Source: CAZBAF01 sp964490245
GTDB taxonomy: Bacteria > Patescibacteriota > Saccharimonadia > Saccharimonadales > JACDBH01
Reading direction: 5' to 3'
DNA: 64,000 bases
Assembly: GCA_964490245.1 (NCBI GenBank)
Contig: CAZBAF010000004.1
Coordinates: 16,759 to 80,758, forward strand
Shown: positions 25,437 through 33,124 of the stretch, piece by piece
Layout: each line of letters opens with the position of its first letter
Numbering within the stretch: position 1 is the first letter of the stretch
Notes under the pieces: model-generated
What the model was told of the DNA's origin: nothing
What the model saw: only the letters and a program-made list of their open reading frames with translations
Database searches by the model: none
Position numbers and translations under genes: made by a program

Positions 25437-25899
25437 GAGGAGTGGTTAGTGGTTAGTGTCTAGTGATTAGTTATTAGTGTTTAGTGATTAGAAGCCAGAA
25501 GTGCGAAGTGAGCTAAGAGTAGATGGTAGTTAGTAGATAGTAGTTGGAATAGGCGACGTTAGCCGCCTATTAAAACAGCGCCCTTTAGGGCTTCGGCCTG
25601 TTCTGGCCATGCCCGCCTGCCCTGATTCGGGTGGTGTAATAAAACACAATAGAGAGCAAGGCGTCAGCCCCAATACTCAAATATGAAACTATTGGGGCCG
25701 ACTGAAAGGAGTCCGCCTTACGTATTGTATTTTTGAACAACAAGCCGAGTCACGGCAGGCGGGCCGGCCGAGCTTCTTTGTATTCTTTTCTGTCGACACA
25801 GAAAAGAATGTCGGTCAAAAGCCCTGTAAGGGCTTTACCGAAATTGTTTTAATAGAAAAGATAGACTTAAGACCCCGCAGGGGTTCATCGAAATAAGTC
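25437..25899 (+). repeat. Structured intergenic repeat, copy D (subtype 2)
   Basis: Begins with degenerate TTAGTGA-like and TAGTAG-like repeats (25440-25547), then hairpin GGCGACGTTAGCCGCC and the GCCCTTTAGGGC hairpin. The branched stem pairs CGCCTGCCCTGATTC with GAGTCACGGCAGGCG. Inside it, GCCCCAATA pairs with TATTGGGGC around an ATATGAAA loop, followed by GACTGAAAGGAGTC. Then come the GTATTCTTTTCT/AGAAAAGAATG hairpin and small hairpins followed by ACCGAAA and ATCGAAA. The element runs into the stop codon of the convergent gene at 25900. Confidence 0.8.
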
Positions 25900-26469
25900 T
25901 TAAAAATCAATCCCCTTATTAGCAAGAAACTTATCATCAAAGTGGTGTTTCATTTTGGTCATGTGGGTAGCGATGTCGACAATATCCAGTAGGTCTTCCG
26001 GGAAGTTGCGGCCGGTCAGACACAGGCTGGTCTTGCCTGCCCGCTTTTCTATCAGTTCTTTAAGTTGGTCTTTGGTGAGCAGGCCGTCATTGACGGCGTT
26101 GTTGATTTCATCGCATATGACCAGATCGTAGTTTCCGCCGGCTGCTGCCTGCAGGGCGGCATTGAACGTATCGGCGGCGGCCTGTTTGTGCTCTTGTTCG
26201 GTTACGTCTTTTTCGCTCAAAGCGCCGGCGTTATAGAACCCCTTGCCGCCCTTATGAAACAGCAGCTTATCGCCGTACAGCGGCTGGATGCTTTCGATAA
26301 AATCATGCTCGCTCACCTGCCAGGATTTGACGAACTGAATAAACGCCACCTGCCAGCCGGCACCGAGTGCGCGCGCCAGCAGGCCAACAGCGGCAGACGT
26401 CTTGCCCTTGCCCTCGCCGGTGTAGACGACTACAACCGAATCTTTGGTCTGATAATCCTCAAATGCCAT
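25900..26469 (-). CDS. cobO: Cob(I)yrinic acid a,c-diamide adenosyltransferase
   Basis: 189 residues, CobO/BtuR-type P-loop enzyme. The nucleotide loop is GEGKGKTS at about 18-25; VAFIQFVKSW, YDLVICDEINNAVNDGLL and TSLCLTGRNFPEDLLDIVDI are family motifs. It adenosylates corrinoids. No other cobalamin genes are near, so it would serve salvage, or the assignment reflects only family membership. The stop codon lies within the edge of repeat copy D. Confidence 0.92.
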   Translation of the reverse strand: MAFEDYQTKDSVVVVYTGEGKGKTSAAVGLLARALGAGWQVAFIQFVKSWQVSEHDFIESIQPLYGDKLLFHKGGKGFYNAGALSEKDVTEQEHKQAAADTFNAALQAAAGGNYDLVICDEINNAVNDGLLTKDQLKELIEKRAGKTSLCLTGRNFPEDLLDIVDIATHMTKMKHHFDDKFLANKGIDF

Positions 26470-26492
26470 TTTCTAAGAGCAAGTATAGCAGC

Positions 26493-26927
26493 TCAGGCGG
26501 CCGAATTGTCCTCGCGGGCGGCACTGTGGATCATAAAAGCCAGTATGGTTCGGCGGGCGCGGATAAGCTGCGAGAACTTTTCGTCAGACGAATAGCGCTG
26601 CCGTTCGGCAAGCAGTCTGGTCATAAGTTCGTCCTCGTAGATTGTGTCTTCTACCGCATCGTCGTAGACAGCGGTGTTATTGCGGGCAAGCCCGATCAGT
26701 TCTTTCTCATCGTCGTTAGTGGTGGCTGCGAATGGACGCTCGATGAGCGAGGCCAGAGACAGCGCCCCCAGTTCTCTTTGATGGCGGTCGGTGCCGTGTA
26801 CCCACTCGGTACTAAAAAGCCCCAGCAACTGCTCGGCTGCTATCTCGGTATGTTCGGCCAATCGGGCAAGCCACTCTGCCCGCTTGTCGGGATCCGGTGT
26901 GTAGCTGCTGTGTGCACTGCCGCGCAT
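26493..26927 (-). CDS. Unknown soluble protein
   Basis: 144 residues, mostly helical and charged, with no membrane segment or recognisable motif. It lies 23 nt upstream of cobO in the same direction. A perfect 14-bp palindrome sits about 36 nt before its start. Confidence 0.6.
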   Translation of the reverse strand: MRGSAHSSYTPDPDKRAEWLARLAEHTEIAAEQLLGLFSTEWVHGTDRHQRELGALSLASLIERPFAATTNDDEKELIGLARNNTAVYDDAVEDTIYEDELMTRLLAERQRYSSDEKFSQLIRARRTILAFMIHSAAREDNSAA

Positions 26928-26962
26928 AGTTCTAATCTAATACAAAACAATACTTATCAGCT

Positions 26963-26976
26963 GTGATAATTATCAC
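26963..26976. promoter_or_regulatory. Perfect palindrome, possible operator
   Basis: GTGATAATTATCAC is a perfect 14-bp palindrome between the glutaredoxin gene end and the 26493-26927 gene start. Its form recalls CRP/FNR-type half sites but no regulator is assigned. Confidence 0.35.
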
Positions 26977-27001
26977 CGTACCCCTGTGATGCAGATGTCT
27001 T

Positions 27002-27247
27002 TTACTGGTTGACGATGTTGTGAGCCTGAAGCGCCGCGTCAATCTTGGGGCGGTCAAAGCCGATAATGATATCACCCTTGATATCTATGACCGGTATGCC
27101 CATCTGGCCGGATTTTTGAATGGATTCCTCGGCGTGGGCACGGTCTGCCTCGATGTCTTTAACTTCATACTTTACGCCCAATTTGTCCAGATATTCCATG
27201 GCGGCGTGGCAGAATGCGCACCAGGTGGCGCTGTATACGGTTATCAT
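27002..27247 (-). CDS. Glutaredoxin-like protein
   Basis: 81 residues, thioredoxin fold. The redox motif is WCAFCH with Cys10 and Cys13; the cis-Pro region is GIPVIDIKGDIIIGFDRPKI. It resembles NrdH/mycoredoxin-type glutaredoxins. It overlaps the upstream membrane-protein gene by 4 nt (ATGA), so the two are co-translated. Confidence 0.9.
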   Translation of the reverse strand: MITVYSATWCAFCHAAMEYLDKLGVKYEVKDIEADRAHAEESIQKSGQMGIPVIDIKGDIIIGFDRPKIDAALQAHNIVNQ

Positions 27248-27438
27248 TTGTTTTGCTCCTTTTCTTTGACAGGCAGTTCAATGACGCTGAATTTCTGTAA
27301 GACAAAAATCGCGGAGCCCATCAGCCCGGCAACCAGCGCGGTGACCAGGATGGTAATAAGAATTATCTCCGGCAACGAGTGGGTAACGGCCTCGGCGACG
27401 GTTTGGTGATGTACTCCGTTATGGGCGAATGTATCCAT
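27244..27438 (-). CDS. Small single-helix membrane protein
   Basis: 64 residues from MDTFAHNG. One long hydrophobic helix (about 24-48) is followed by a charged tail KEKEQNK. Unknown family. TATAAT ends 6 nt before this ATG, which decides the start; a start 15 nt further up would lie in the promoter. Coupled to the glutaredoxin gene. Confidence 0.6.
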   Translation of the reverse strand: MDTFAHNGVHHQTVAEAVTHSLPEIILITILVTALVAGLMGSAIFVLQKFSVIELPVKEKEQNK

Positions 27439-27494
27439 ATCTTTATTATACACCTGATTACTTTTTATATAAGCCTGCTTGCTATAATAACGGT

Positions 27495-28115
27495 ATGAAC
27501 AAATACAAGACGGTTGCGTTGCTGGTTGGTATAGGGTTTTTGGGCGGAGTGCTGTGGCTGGCGGCCATGCGGTTCTTTCTTGTTGCCACTCCCGAGACGC
27601 ACTATCATGCCAATTTTGCCGTCTATATCAACGGGCAGCGTGAGGCGTTTGAAGAGTTTACTTACTATGAAGAAGTTGCCGCCTGCACCAGCGGCTATGC
27701 TGATAACCCTAAGGGGCGCGTACACATGCACGATCAGGTCAATGATGTTATCCATGTGCATGACAAGCGGGTGACGTATGGCAACTTTTTTCAGAATATC
27801 GGCTGGAATGTCGGGCCCGGCTATATTGCTACCCTGGACCGGGTCTATGTAGCTGACGAAGATAACACAGTGGTGTACATGCTTAACGGCGAGAAAGTTC
27901 GCGATATCAGCGGCCGTGTGATCGGCAATCTGGACCGGCTACTGGTGGCCTATGGCGATGCCTCTGATGAGGAGCTGCAGCGATGGTACGATGACGTGCC
28001 AGCCACCGCGGAAGAGGTCAACAAGTATCAGGATCCTGCCAGCTGCAGCGGCATAGGCGGTGCGGGTTATGACTCTTTGGGTAATCGCATCAAGCGCGCC
28101 ACTTTTTGGCCGTGA
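27495..28115 (+). CDS. Membrane-anchored His-rich protein, unknown
   Basis: 206 residues. An N-terminal transmembrane helix (about 6-28) leads to an extracellular domain. ETHYHANFAVYINGQ, then VHMHDQVNDVIHVHDKRVTY, contain seven His in a pattern that could bind a metal ion. There are two Cys (in VAACTSG and PASCSGI) that could form a disulphide outside the cell. Family not recognised. The -10 box TGCTATAAT ends 6 nt before the ATG and selects this start over an upstream in-frame codon. Confidence 0.75.
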   Translation: MNKYKTVALLVGIGFLGGVLWLAAMRFFLVATPETHYHANFAVYINGQREAFEEFTYYEEVAACTSGYADNPKGRVHMHDQVNDVIHVHDKRVTYGNFFQNIGWNVGPGYIATLDRVYVADEDNTVVYMLNGEKVRDISGRVIGNLDRLLVAYGDASDEELQRWYDDVPATAEEVNKYQDPASCSGIGGAGYDSLGNRIKRATFWP

Positions 28116-28118
28116 GCC

Positions 28119-28620
28119 TGAGTTATTGGTAGATAGTAGTTAGTAGTTGGTATATGGAATAGGCGACAAAGCCGCCATTAAAAAACGCCCGCTTTAGCGG
28201 GCTTCTGCTGTGTATGGCAATGCCCACCTGCCCTGATTCGGCTGTTCGTCAAAAATACAATAGAGAGCGAGGACTCAGTCCAAAACTTCTACCTAAAATC
28301 AGTATGAAGTTTTGGACCGACTGGAAGGAGTCGTCCGAGCGTATTGTATTTTTGAACAACAAGCCGAGTCACGGCAGGCGGGCCGGCCGAGTTCTTTTGC
28401 ATTCTTTTCTGTCGACACAGAAAAGAATGTCGGATAAAAGTCCGACAGGACTTAGCCGAAATGTCTTGTTGGCGCAAGAAAGAAAGGGTCGGTTCTTGGC
28501 TACAAGAACAAAAAGGCCCTTGAAAGGGCTGGTCGAAACTATTTAAATAAAAAGATGGTATAAAACCTGCATAACTAAGCCAAAACAAGACTTAAAATAA
28601 AAAAGAATAATAACTACACT
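28119..28620 (+). repeat. Structured intergenic repeat, copy E (subtype 2)
   Basis: Short TAGTAG-like lead, a hairpin, and the terminator-like CGCCCGCTTTAGCGGGC. The branched stem has GTCCAAAACTTC pairing with GAAGTTTTGGAC around a CAGTATGAAG-type loop; the outer pair ATACAATA/TATTGTAT matches copy D. GACTGGAAGGAGTC and GAGTCACGGCAGGC are shared with copy D. Extra 3' hairpins are followed by GCCGAAA and GTCGAAA. The rest up to 28708 is AT-rich with nothing recognisable. Confidence 0.78.
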
Positions 28621-28708
28621 ACAAGAACTAGAAAATTACGAAAGAACACAAAACCCTGCAAAGATTTTGCAAAAACGGCCCAATATTTTTATCAAAAGCC
28701 ACCAAGTC

Positions 28709-28738
28709 TTGTAGACTTCTCACCCTATCTGTTATAGT
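28709..28738 (+). promoter_or_regulatory. Promoter of the atp operon
   Basis: TTGTAG, 18-nt spacer, TATAGT, about 11 nt before the first start codon. The match to consensus is moderate. Confidence 0.5.
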
Positions 28739-28749
28739 AACGCAAAGGT

Positions 28750-29094
28750 ATGGGCAAAATTTTTAAGCGCGCCAAGCGGACAAAGGCTGCCAATGATCCG
28801 ATTATGGATCATTTAGCCGTGGTCAACGCCCGTACACTGCTGATCAGCAACCTTATTGGCATGGGCTGGCGGTTGGCGCTGGTGGTGCTGGTACCGATTT
28901 TTGCCGGCGTACAGCTGGATAAGCGGTTTGATTCTGCTCCATCCCTGACATTGGCAGCTTTTTTTATTGCTATTTTTGCGGCGAGTATGCTGATATATAA
29001 GACGTATGTTGAGATGAGCGCCCAGGCCGCTTCAGAAGAAGCCAAGAAAGCCAAGCGCCGGGCGAATAAAGTAAAGAGGGAGACAGATGTTTAA
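28750..29094 (+). CDS. AtpI/AtpZ-like ATP synthase accessory membrane protein
   Basis: 114 residues with two membrane helices (about 33-52 and 60-80) and basic termini. The topology, and the motif GMGWRLALVVLVPIFAGVQL followed by DKRFDSAP, fit the AtpI/AtpZ group found first in atp operons, which helps rotor assembly or ion supply. Its end overlaps the atpB start (ATGTTTAA). Confidence 0.75.
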   Translation: MGKIFKRAKRTKAANDPIMDHLAVVNARTLLISNLIGMGWRLALVVLVPIFAGVQLDKRFDSAPSLTLAAFFIAIFAASMLIYKTYVEMSAQAASEEAKKAKRRANKVKRETDV

Positions 29095-29929
29095 TAGGCT
29101 TGCTATTTTTGCGGCGACAGAAGCGGATGGTCCGGCCATTCATATGACACCGGGCGAGTTATTCACGATAGGCGGTTTTAGCGTCACTAACTCCATGCTC
29201 TATGGTGTGACCAGTTCGCTGCTGATTATTATGCTGTTGACTGCCGCCGCCCGCCGTATGTCGGTCAGGCCCAAGCGCGGTTTTGTGCAGTTTATAGAAA
29301 TCGGGACCGAGTTTATTATCGGCACTATCCAGAACTCTATGGGATCGCGTAAGAAGGCGATCAAGTACGCACCGTTCTTTGTGACTGCGTTCTTCTTTGT
29401 CATGTTCAGCAACTGGCTGGGTCTGATACCGGGCGTCGGCGAGACGCTGACGTACAATGGGCAGCCGGTGTTTCGTCCCTTTACGGCCGACCTGAACGGC
29501 ACCCTGGCGGCATCGACAGTTATGATGGTGCTGGTTCAGTATTTTGCCATCAAAGAATCAGGCTTCAAGCGTCATATCCGGCACTATTTTGCCGGCAGTC
29601 TATGGAACCCGGGTACTTATTTACTGGGGATCTTTGAGCTCTTTTCAGAGCTTACCCGTATCGGCAGTCTGGCGCTGAGGCTGTTTTTGAACGTGGCAAT
29701 TGGAGAGGTGATCATCGCGATCTTTACCTATCTGGGCAGCTATGCCGCGCCGATAACCGCCATGCCTTTTATTATTCTGGAGCTGTTCATCGGGGCCCTG
29801 CAGGCCTATATCTTTACGATGCTGACCATTATGTATCTGTCTGCGGCTATCAAGCATAACCACGAGGCCGAGGATTTGCAGCGTCACGAGCTAGCCAAGC
29901 TGCAGGCCAGGAATGTTGCCAATGCGTAG
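29087..29929 (+). CDS. atpB: ATP synthase F0 subunit a
   Basis: 280 residues with about six membrane helices. The essential Arg is in the conserved helix SLALRLFLNVAIGEV, and the last helices GALQAYIFTMLTIMYLSAAI are typical. It forms the proton half-channels against the c-ring. Starts inside the end of the preceding gene. Confidence 0.95.
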   Translation: MFNRLAIFAATEADGPAIHMTPGELFTIGGFSVTNSMLYGVTSSLLIIMLLTAAARRMSVRPKRGFVQFIEIGTEFIIGTIQNSMGSRKKAIKYAPFFVTAFFFVMFSNWLGLIPGVGETLTYNGQPVFRPFTADLNGTLAASTVMMVLVQYFAIKESGFKRHIRHYFAGSLWNPGTYLLGIFELFSELTRIGSLALRLFLNVAIGEVIIAIFTYLGSYAAPITAMPFIILELFIGALQAYIFTMLTIMYLSAAIKHNHEAEDLQRHELAKLQARNVANA

Positions 29930-30064
29930 GTCAGGTAAAGATGAAATAAAATAACGGTTGTTCTGATGGCACGCGTCTGGCTGGTTTGACGAACGGACGT
30001 GAAAGTACCCGGGCGTGTGTTATCAGCACTACCACTAACAAGATAAGGTTAAGGAGATATAAAT

Positions 30065-30271
30065 ATGGATACAGAAGTACTCGCAAAAGGTATTATGATG
30101 AGCTTTGGTATGCTGGGCCCGGCTATAGGTATCGGTATGATCGGTGCGTCGTTTATGAACGCTGTCGGCCGCAATCCGGAAGCCGCCAAATACTTTGGTC
30201 AGATTTTTGTGGTCATTGCAATTGTTGAGCTTATGGCTCTGCTGGTATTTGCTTCATTATTCATTATTTAA
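30065..30271 (+). CDS. atpE: ATP synthase F0 subunit c
   Basis: 68 residues, a two-helix hairpin with loop GRNPEAAKYF and the ion-binding Glu in AIVELMALLVF. There is no Glu-Ser/Thr sodium signature after the Glu, so proton coupling is the simpler reading. A strong AAGGAGAT site precedes the ATG, suiting the high copy number of this subunit. The 135-nt gap before it holds no gene. Confidence 0.95.
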   Translation: MDTEVLAKGIMMSFGMLGPAIGIGMIGASFMNAVGRNPEAAKYFGQIFVVIAIVELMALLVFASLFII

Positions 30272-30285
30272 GTTCGGGGAGTTAC

Positions 30286-30408
30286 ATGATTAGTCTTATA
30301 AATAAAAAGCGGTTTGTGGTTGGCAGTGAATGTCTGTCCGTCTCAGGTTGGCGGCCTGCTGATTACTGCTTACAGCTGTTGGCAGCCGTCCGACGGGGGG
30401 TTGCATAA
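30286..30408 (+). CDS. Possible 40-residue protein coupled to atpF
   Basis: An ATG behind GGGGAG opens a frame of 40 codons (MISLINKKRFVVGSECLSVS...) whose stop overlaps the atpF start as TAATG. The layout suggests translational coupling, either a real peptide or a device setting atpF translation. No family is recognised and no conservation can be shown here. Confidence 0.35.
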   Translation: MISLINKKRFVVGSECLSVSGWRPADYCLQLLAAVRRGVA

Positions 30409-30935
30409 TGCTACCAACGTATTTTGCAGCAACAGAAACCGAGAGCGGCATCTTGGGGTTTAGCGTTGAATCTTTTATCATCCAGATTGTCACTTTTATC
30501 CTGGTGTTCATTCTGTTGAAAAAGTTTGCTTTTGACCGCATTGTTGCCCTGCTGGATCAGCGCCACAAGGTTATTAACGAAGGGGTGCGCCACGGGCTGG
30601 ATATGCAGAAAGAGCGCGAGAAGGCCGAGTCTGAAACGGCCAAGATTCTGCGGCGTGCACGCGCCGAAGCAGACAGCATCATCGGTGATGCTCAAAAGGA
30701 AGGCCGCGAAATCGTGCGCGATGCCGAAAAAGCTGCGCACAAGAAGTCAGAAATCATGCTGGCTGACGCCGAAGCCCGCATCAATGAAGAGGTCGAACAG
30801 GCCCGCCGCAAACTCGAAAAGGAAATTACTGGTCTTGTCTCTGAGGCCACCGAAGCCGTGGTAGAAGAAAAAATCGATGCCGGCAAAGATGCCGAAATCA
30901 TTGATCGCGCCATTAAAAAGCGCCGTAAGAAGTAA
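30408..30935 (+). CDS. atpF: ATP synthase F0 subunit b
   Basis: 175 residues. One N-terminal membrane helix (about 18-38) is followed by a long charged coiled coil (for example KVINEGVRHGLDMQKEREKA) forming the peripheral stalk. It precedes atpH by 14 nt. Confidence 0.93.
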   Translation: MLPTYFAATETESGILGFSVESFIIQIVTFILVFILLKKFAFDRIVALLDQRHKVINEGVRHGLDMQKEREKAESETAKILRRARAEADSIIGDAQKEGREIVRDAEKAAHKKSEIMLADAEARINEEVEQARRKLEKEITGLVSEATEAVVEEKIDAGKDAEIIDRAIKKRRKK

Positions 30936-30949
30936 GGACTGCCCTGCTC

Positions 30950-31354
30950 ATGCAACACGTCACCCGCAAGCAACTGGCACAGATCATCGGTGAAAAGACG
31001 ATGCACATTGTTGATCGCCGGCAGCTGGTTACCGCAGTCGCAGCGTTTTTGTCAGACGGGCATGAGTCAATCGATATAGACTCTTTGGTGCGTGACGTGA
31101 TGCAGTATCGGCTCGAGCACGGCCTGGTTGAGGCGACTGCCGTCAGCGCGCATGAACTGACACCGGCAGTTATAAAAGACGTCGAGGATGTGCTCAAAGA
31201 GCGCTTTCCAGACGCGCAGCAAATCATCATAAACCAGCGGGTTGAGCCGGAGGTGGTCGGCGGTGTGCGCATAGAGCTTCCGCGCGAAACGCTGGATTTA
31301 TCAGTAAGAACAAAATTGAACACCTTAAAGCGGCTTGTTGCAGAGGAGAAATAA
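30950..31354 (+). CDS. atpH: ATP synthase F1 subunit delta, short form
   Basis: 134 residues against about 175-180 in most bacteria. The C-terminal part IINQRVEPEVVGGVRIELPR, followed by RTKLNTLKRLV, is the conserved delta/OSCP end. The helical N-terminal domain that caps F1 is reduced. Assigned by that motif and by position between atpF and atpA. Confidence 0.85.
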   Translation: MQHVTRKQLAQIIGEKTMHIVDRRQLVTAVAAFLSDGHESIDIDSLVRDVMQYRLEHGLVEATAVSAHELTPAVIKDVEDVLKERFPDAQQIIINQRVEPEVVGGVRIELPRETLDLSVRTKLNTLKRLVAEEK

Positions 31355-31359
31355 ATTAT

Positions 31360-31449
31360 GAAATATGAAATAAGAAATAAGAAAAATGGGAAAGACATTG
31401 GGCTACTGACTGCAGCTACCCATATTTCCTATTCCCTATTGCATATTTC
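31360..31449 (+). repeat. Inverted-repeat hairpin between atpH and atpA
   Basis: Arms 31360-31390 and 31419-31449 are imperfect inverted repeats of 31 nt rich in GAAATATGAAATA. In the mRNA they would form a long AT-rich hairpin. The same arms recur at 33031-33102 and around 35841-36242. Confidence 0.75.
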
Positions 31450-31470
31450 TGCGACTGAAAGGAGCAACTG

Positions 31471-33027
31471 ATGGCGATAAAGGATGATATTTCGATTGCG
31501 GACTTGTCAGCGGATATCCGGGCTGCGATTGCCGAGCTGAAAAAGCGTCCCGAAATAGAAGAAACAGGCATCGTTACCCGTGTCGGTGACGGCGTGGTCT
31601 GGATTTATGGGCTGACAAGTGTTGGCTATAACGAAATGGTCGAAGTCGAAGCCGCCGACGGCGGTACTATGACAGCTTTTGCCTTTAACCTGGGCAGCGA
31701 AGAGATCGGTGCGGTGCTGCTGGGTGAGGATACGCATGTCAAAGCCGGCGCTAAAGCACATCGTACCGGCAAAGTTGTCGAGGTGCCTGTTGGGCCGGAG
31801 CTGATCGGCCGCGTGGTTGACCCTATGGGCCGTCCGCTGGACGGTAAAGGCGCCATCAAAGCCAAGCAGACCAGCCCGACCGAAAAAATTGCCCCAGGCG
31901 TACTGGCGCGCAAATCTGTCCACGAACCAATGATGACTGGTATTATCGCAATCGATGCAATGGTGCCGATTGGCCGCGGTCAGCGCGAGCTGATTATCGG
32001 CGACCGCCAGACTGGTAAGACTGCCGTGGCGCTTGACACCATGATCAACCAGCACCGCCAAAACACCGGGGTCATTAACATCTATGTCGCCATTGGTCAG
32101 AAGATGAGTAAAATCGCCCGCCTGGTGGAGCGCCTGAAGCGCGAGGGTGTCATGGAGCAGACGATTGTGGTGGCAACCAGTGCTGCCGACCCTGCACCGC
32201 TGCAGTATCTGGCCCCGTACGCCGGTGCTGCGATGGGCGAATATTTCCGCGACAACGCCCAGCATGCTCTGATTATTTTTGACGACCTGACCAAGCACGC
32301 AGCTGCGTACCGCCAGATGTCGCTGCTATTACGCCGCCCGCCAGGACGCGAAGCGTACCCCGGTGACGTGTTCTACCTGCACAGCCGCCTGCTTGAGCGT
32401 GCCGCCAAGCTCAGTGACGAGCTGGGGGCTGGATCGCTCACTGCCCTGCCGATTATCGAGACGCAGGCCGGTGACATCAGCGCCTATATCCCGACCAACG
32501 TGATTTCTATCACGGACGGTCAGATTTTCATGGAAACCAACCTGTTCTATCAGGGTATCCGCCCGGCTGTATCGGTCGGTTTGTCGGTGAGCCGTGTAGG
32601 CGGTAACGCCCAGACTAAAGCTGTTAAGTCCGTTGCCAAGTCTTTGCGCGTTGATCTGGCACAGTTCCGCGAACTGGCCAGCTTTAGCCAATTCTCGACC
32701 GATCTTGACGCTGACACCAAGCAGCGCATTGAACGCGGACAGCGTCTGACCGAACTGCTCAAGCAACCGCAATATACCCCGTACAGCACCTGGCAGATGT
32801 ACGTCATGCTGCTGGCAGCAACTGAGGGGGCATTTGACGAGGTCGAGGTGCCAAAGATTAAAAAGGCCGAGGCCGCTCTGCTGCGTGAATTCAAGGCTAA
32901 ACACGGTAAGCTGCTGGAGAAAATCGACAGCGGTGCCGAAGCCGAGGATAAAGAGAAAGAAGAAATCCTCAAGCTTGCCCAACATGTTGCCGAAAGCTAT
33001 AAGCCAGTCGAGAAAGAAGCAAAATAA
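31471..33027 (+). CDS. atpA: ATP synthase F1 subunit alpha
   Basis: 518 residues. The P-loop is GDRQTGKTAVALD, the visible signature RPAVSVGLSVSRVGG carries the arginine finger region, and the N-terminal beta barrel and C-terminal helices are complete. The gene follows a GAAAGGAG site. Confidence 0.98.
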   Translation: MAIKDDISIADLSADIRAAIAELKKRPEIEETGIVTRVGDGVVWIYGLTSVGYNEMVEVEAADGGTMTAFAFNLGSEEIGAVLLGEDTHVKAGAKAHRTGKVVEVPVGPELIGRVVDPMGRPLDGKGAIKAKQTSPTEKIAPGVLARKSVHEPMMTGIIAIDAMVPIGRGQRELIIGDRQTGKTAVALDTMINQHRQNTGVINIYVAIGQKMSKIARLVERLKREGVMEQTIVVATSAADPAPLQYLAPYAGAAMGEYFRDNAQHALIIFDDLTKHAAAYRQMSLLLRRPPGREAYPGDVFYLHSRLLERAAKLSDELGAGSLTALPIIETQAGDISAYIPTNVISITDGQIFMETNLFYQGIRPAVSVGLSVSRVGGNAQTKAVKSVAKSLRVDLAQFRELASFSQFSTDLDADTKQRIERGQRLTELLKQPQYTPYSTWQMYVMLLAATEGAFDEVEVPKIKKAEAALLREFKAKHGKLLEKIDSGAEAEDKEKEEILKLAQHVAESYKPVEKEAK

Positions 33028-33030
33028 GAC

Positions 33031-33102
33031 ATGAAATATGAAATAGGAAAAATGAAAAACGGGATCGCGATAAAAGCCCATATTCCATATTTCATATTTC
33101 AT
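33031..33102 (+). repeat. Inverted-repeat hairpin between atpA and atpG
   Basis: Arms 33031-33054 and 33079-33102 pair at 21 of 24 positions (ATGAAATATGAAATA against its complement). Same family as 31360-31449. Confidence 0.75.
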
Positions 33103-33124
33103 ATTCCTGCAAGCGGGGCTTGTC

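Noticed and set aside
25437..25550. CRISPR array from the TTAGTGA/TAGTAG-like repeats
   Set aside because: The units are short, degenerate and without unique spacers; no cas genes are present.
26065..26966. Plus-strand ORFs opposite cobO and its neighbour
   Set aside because: Shadows of recognisable or better-supported genes on the minus strand.
28289..28588. Minus-strand ORF across repeat copy E
   Set aside because: Shadow of the repeat; not shared with copies D or F in frame.
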